Source: Anaerolineae bacterium
GTDB taxonomy: Bacteria > Chloroflexota > Anaerolineae > UBA1429
NCBI GenBank assembly: GCA_016928125.1
Contig: JAFGLK010000032.1
Coordinates: 1-6,722, forward strand
Length of the DNA stretch: 6,722 nucleotides
Reading direction: 5' to 3'
Below are positions 6,350 to 6,722 of the stretch, piece by piece. Position 1 is the stretch's first letter. The number at the start of each line of letters is the position of its first letter. Both the position numbers and the translations under genes were made by a program. The notes beneath the pieces are model-generated. The model was not told where the DNA came from. It did no database searches and was given only the letters and a program-made list of their open reading frames with translations.

Positions 6350-6722
6350 TCATTGAACCGGCGGTCCGGTGGGTCTGACGGGCAGCGGCGAGCGCTCCGG
6401 CGTCGGTGTCACGCTGGGAGTTGGCGTCAACGTATCGGTGGGCGTCAGGGTTTCCGTGGGGGTCAACGTATCGGTGGGCGTCTCGGTGACCGTCGGCGTC
6501 AGTGTGACCGTCGGCGTCAGTGTGATGGTCGGCGTGAGCGTGATGGTTGGCGTCCTGGTTCTGGTTCTGGTCGGCGTGCGCGTTCGCGTACGGGTGCGCG
6601 TGCGGGTCGGCGTGCCTGTGCGTGTACGGGTTGGCGCTGGCGTGCGTGTGGGACCCGGGGTCAGCGTGGCACGCGGCGTAAAGGTCGGCGCCTGGGTGGC
6701 CGCCGGCGCCGGCGTCGGCGAC
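6350..6722 (-). CDS. Thr/Pro/Arg-rich surface-type protein, C-terminal part (5' truncated by window)
   Basis: An uninterrupted - strand frame runs from the window edge (first full codon at 6721) for 123 codons to TGA (6352-6350). The peptide is low complexity: Thr occupies every second residue without a break from residue 31 to 101 of the visible part. The residues between are mostly Arg and Pro first (32-58), then Pro with Ile/Leu/Val (58-78), then Pro/Leu with Asp/Glu (80-100). It ends in PERSPLPVRPTGPPVQ. Such Thr-Pro stretches are typical linkers or stalks in exported Chloroflexota proteins; here it forms the very C-terminus. The - strand is favoured as coding because the Arg positions use CGC, CGT, CGA, AGA and AGG, synonymous only in this frame. 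The stop overlaps ATG 6353 as ATGA. Function cannot be assigned, because the folded part lies outside the window. Confidence 0.7.
   Translation of the reverse strand, partial: SPTPAPAATQAPTFTPRATLTPGPTRTPAPTRTRTGTPTRTRTRTRTRTPTRTRTRTPTITLTPTITLTPTVTLTPTVTETPTDTLTPTETLTPTDTLTPTPSVTPTPERSPLPVRPTGPPVQ
6426..6482. repeat. 21-bp exact direct repeat, 36-bp period
   Basis: The 21 bases at 6426-6446 recur exactly at 6462-6482. Both copies start with GTCAACGTATCG on the + strand. On the - strand they encode the same TPTDTLT peptide. They lie inside the Thr-rich tail and probably arose by local duplication. Confidence 0.8.
6486..6557. repeat. Four tandem 18-bp units in the Thr-rich tail
   Basis: Units at 6486-6503 and 6504-6521 are identical (GTGACCGTCGGCGTCAGT on the + strand). 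Units at 6522-6539 and 6540-6557 are diverged copies starting GTGATGGT. On the - strand each unit encodes six residues with Thr at alternate positions and one TP. This is a coding minisatellite, so copy number may vary between strains. Confidence 0.8.

Noticed and set aside
5589..6356. A + strand 255-codon frame.
   Set aside because: It is antisense to the propeller repeats, with no recognisable domain; the - strand frame has clear repeats.
6420..6560. A CRISPR-like array suggested by regular short repeats.
   Set aside because: The repeats are contiguous or overlapping, in coding frame with 6-bp periodicity, and lack unique spacers of constant length.
6369..6722. A + strand frame opening at GTG 6369 and running to the window end, giving an alternating Val/Gly-rich peptide.
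   Set aside because: It mirrors the Thr-rich frame. Substitutions such as CGN to AGR are silent in the - strand frame but change Arg to Leu in this one, and the - strand frame joins the downstream gene by ATGA.

Overview
This 6.7-kb window is GC-rich and looks like a chromosomal piece from a member of the Chloroflexota, or a similar monoderm lineage. The main clue is a long Thr/Pro-rich tail on a surface-type protein. Supporting clues are a membrane-anchored HlyD-like adaptor of the type found in such bacteria and a propeller-esterase with a signal peptide. The taxonomic call is an inference from style, not a database match.

Layout. The left third reads on the + strand: the 3' part of a DUF89/ARMT1-like metal-dependent phosphatase gene (1-687), then the two subunits of exonuclease VII, xseA (742-1959) and xseB (1979-2218). 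A strong extended -10 box (TGnTATAAT) sits directly before the xseA ATG, so xseA appears to have its own promoter and probably a leaderless mRNA. The + strand block ends in two hairpins (2203-2224 and 2228-2254) that also close the opposing transcription unit.

The right two thirds read on the - strand, in transcription order: the C-terminal part of a Thr-alternating, Pro/Arg-rich protein (6722-6350), a large predicted exported protein with a seven-blade propeller fused to an alpha/beta-hydrolase and Ig-like C-terminal domains (start 6242 or 6353, end 3417), and a membrane fusion protein (3420-2251) joined to it by an ATGA stop/start overlap. This resembles a small cell-surface operon in which a secreted esterase/sensor-like protein is translated together with an export adaptor. 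No transporter ATPase or permease is present in the window.

Most noteworthy are the propeller-esterase fusion, the strictly alternating Thr tail whose intervening residues fall into cationic, aliphatic and acidic blocks, and the leaderless-type promoter of xseA. The exonuclease VII genes are otherwise ordinary. No RNA genes, CRISPR arrays, insertion sequences or tRNAs were seen.
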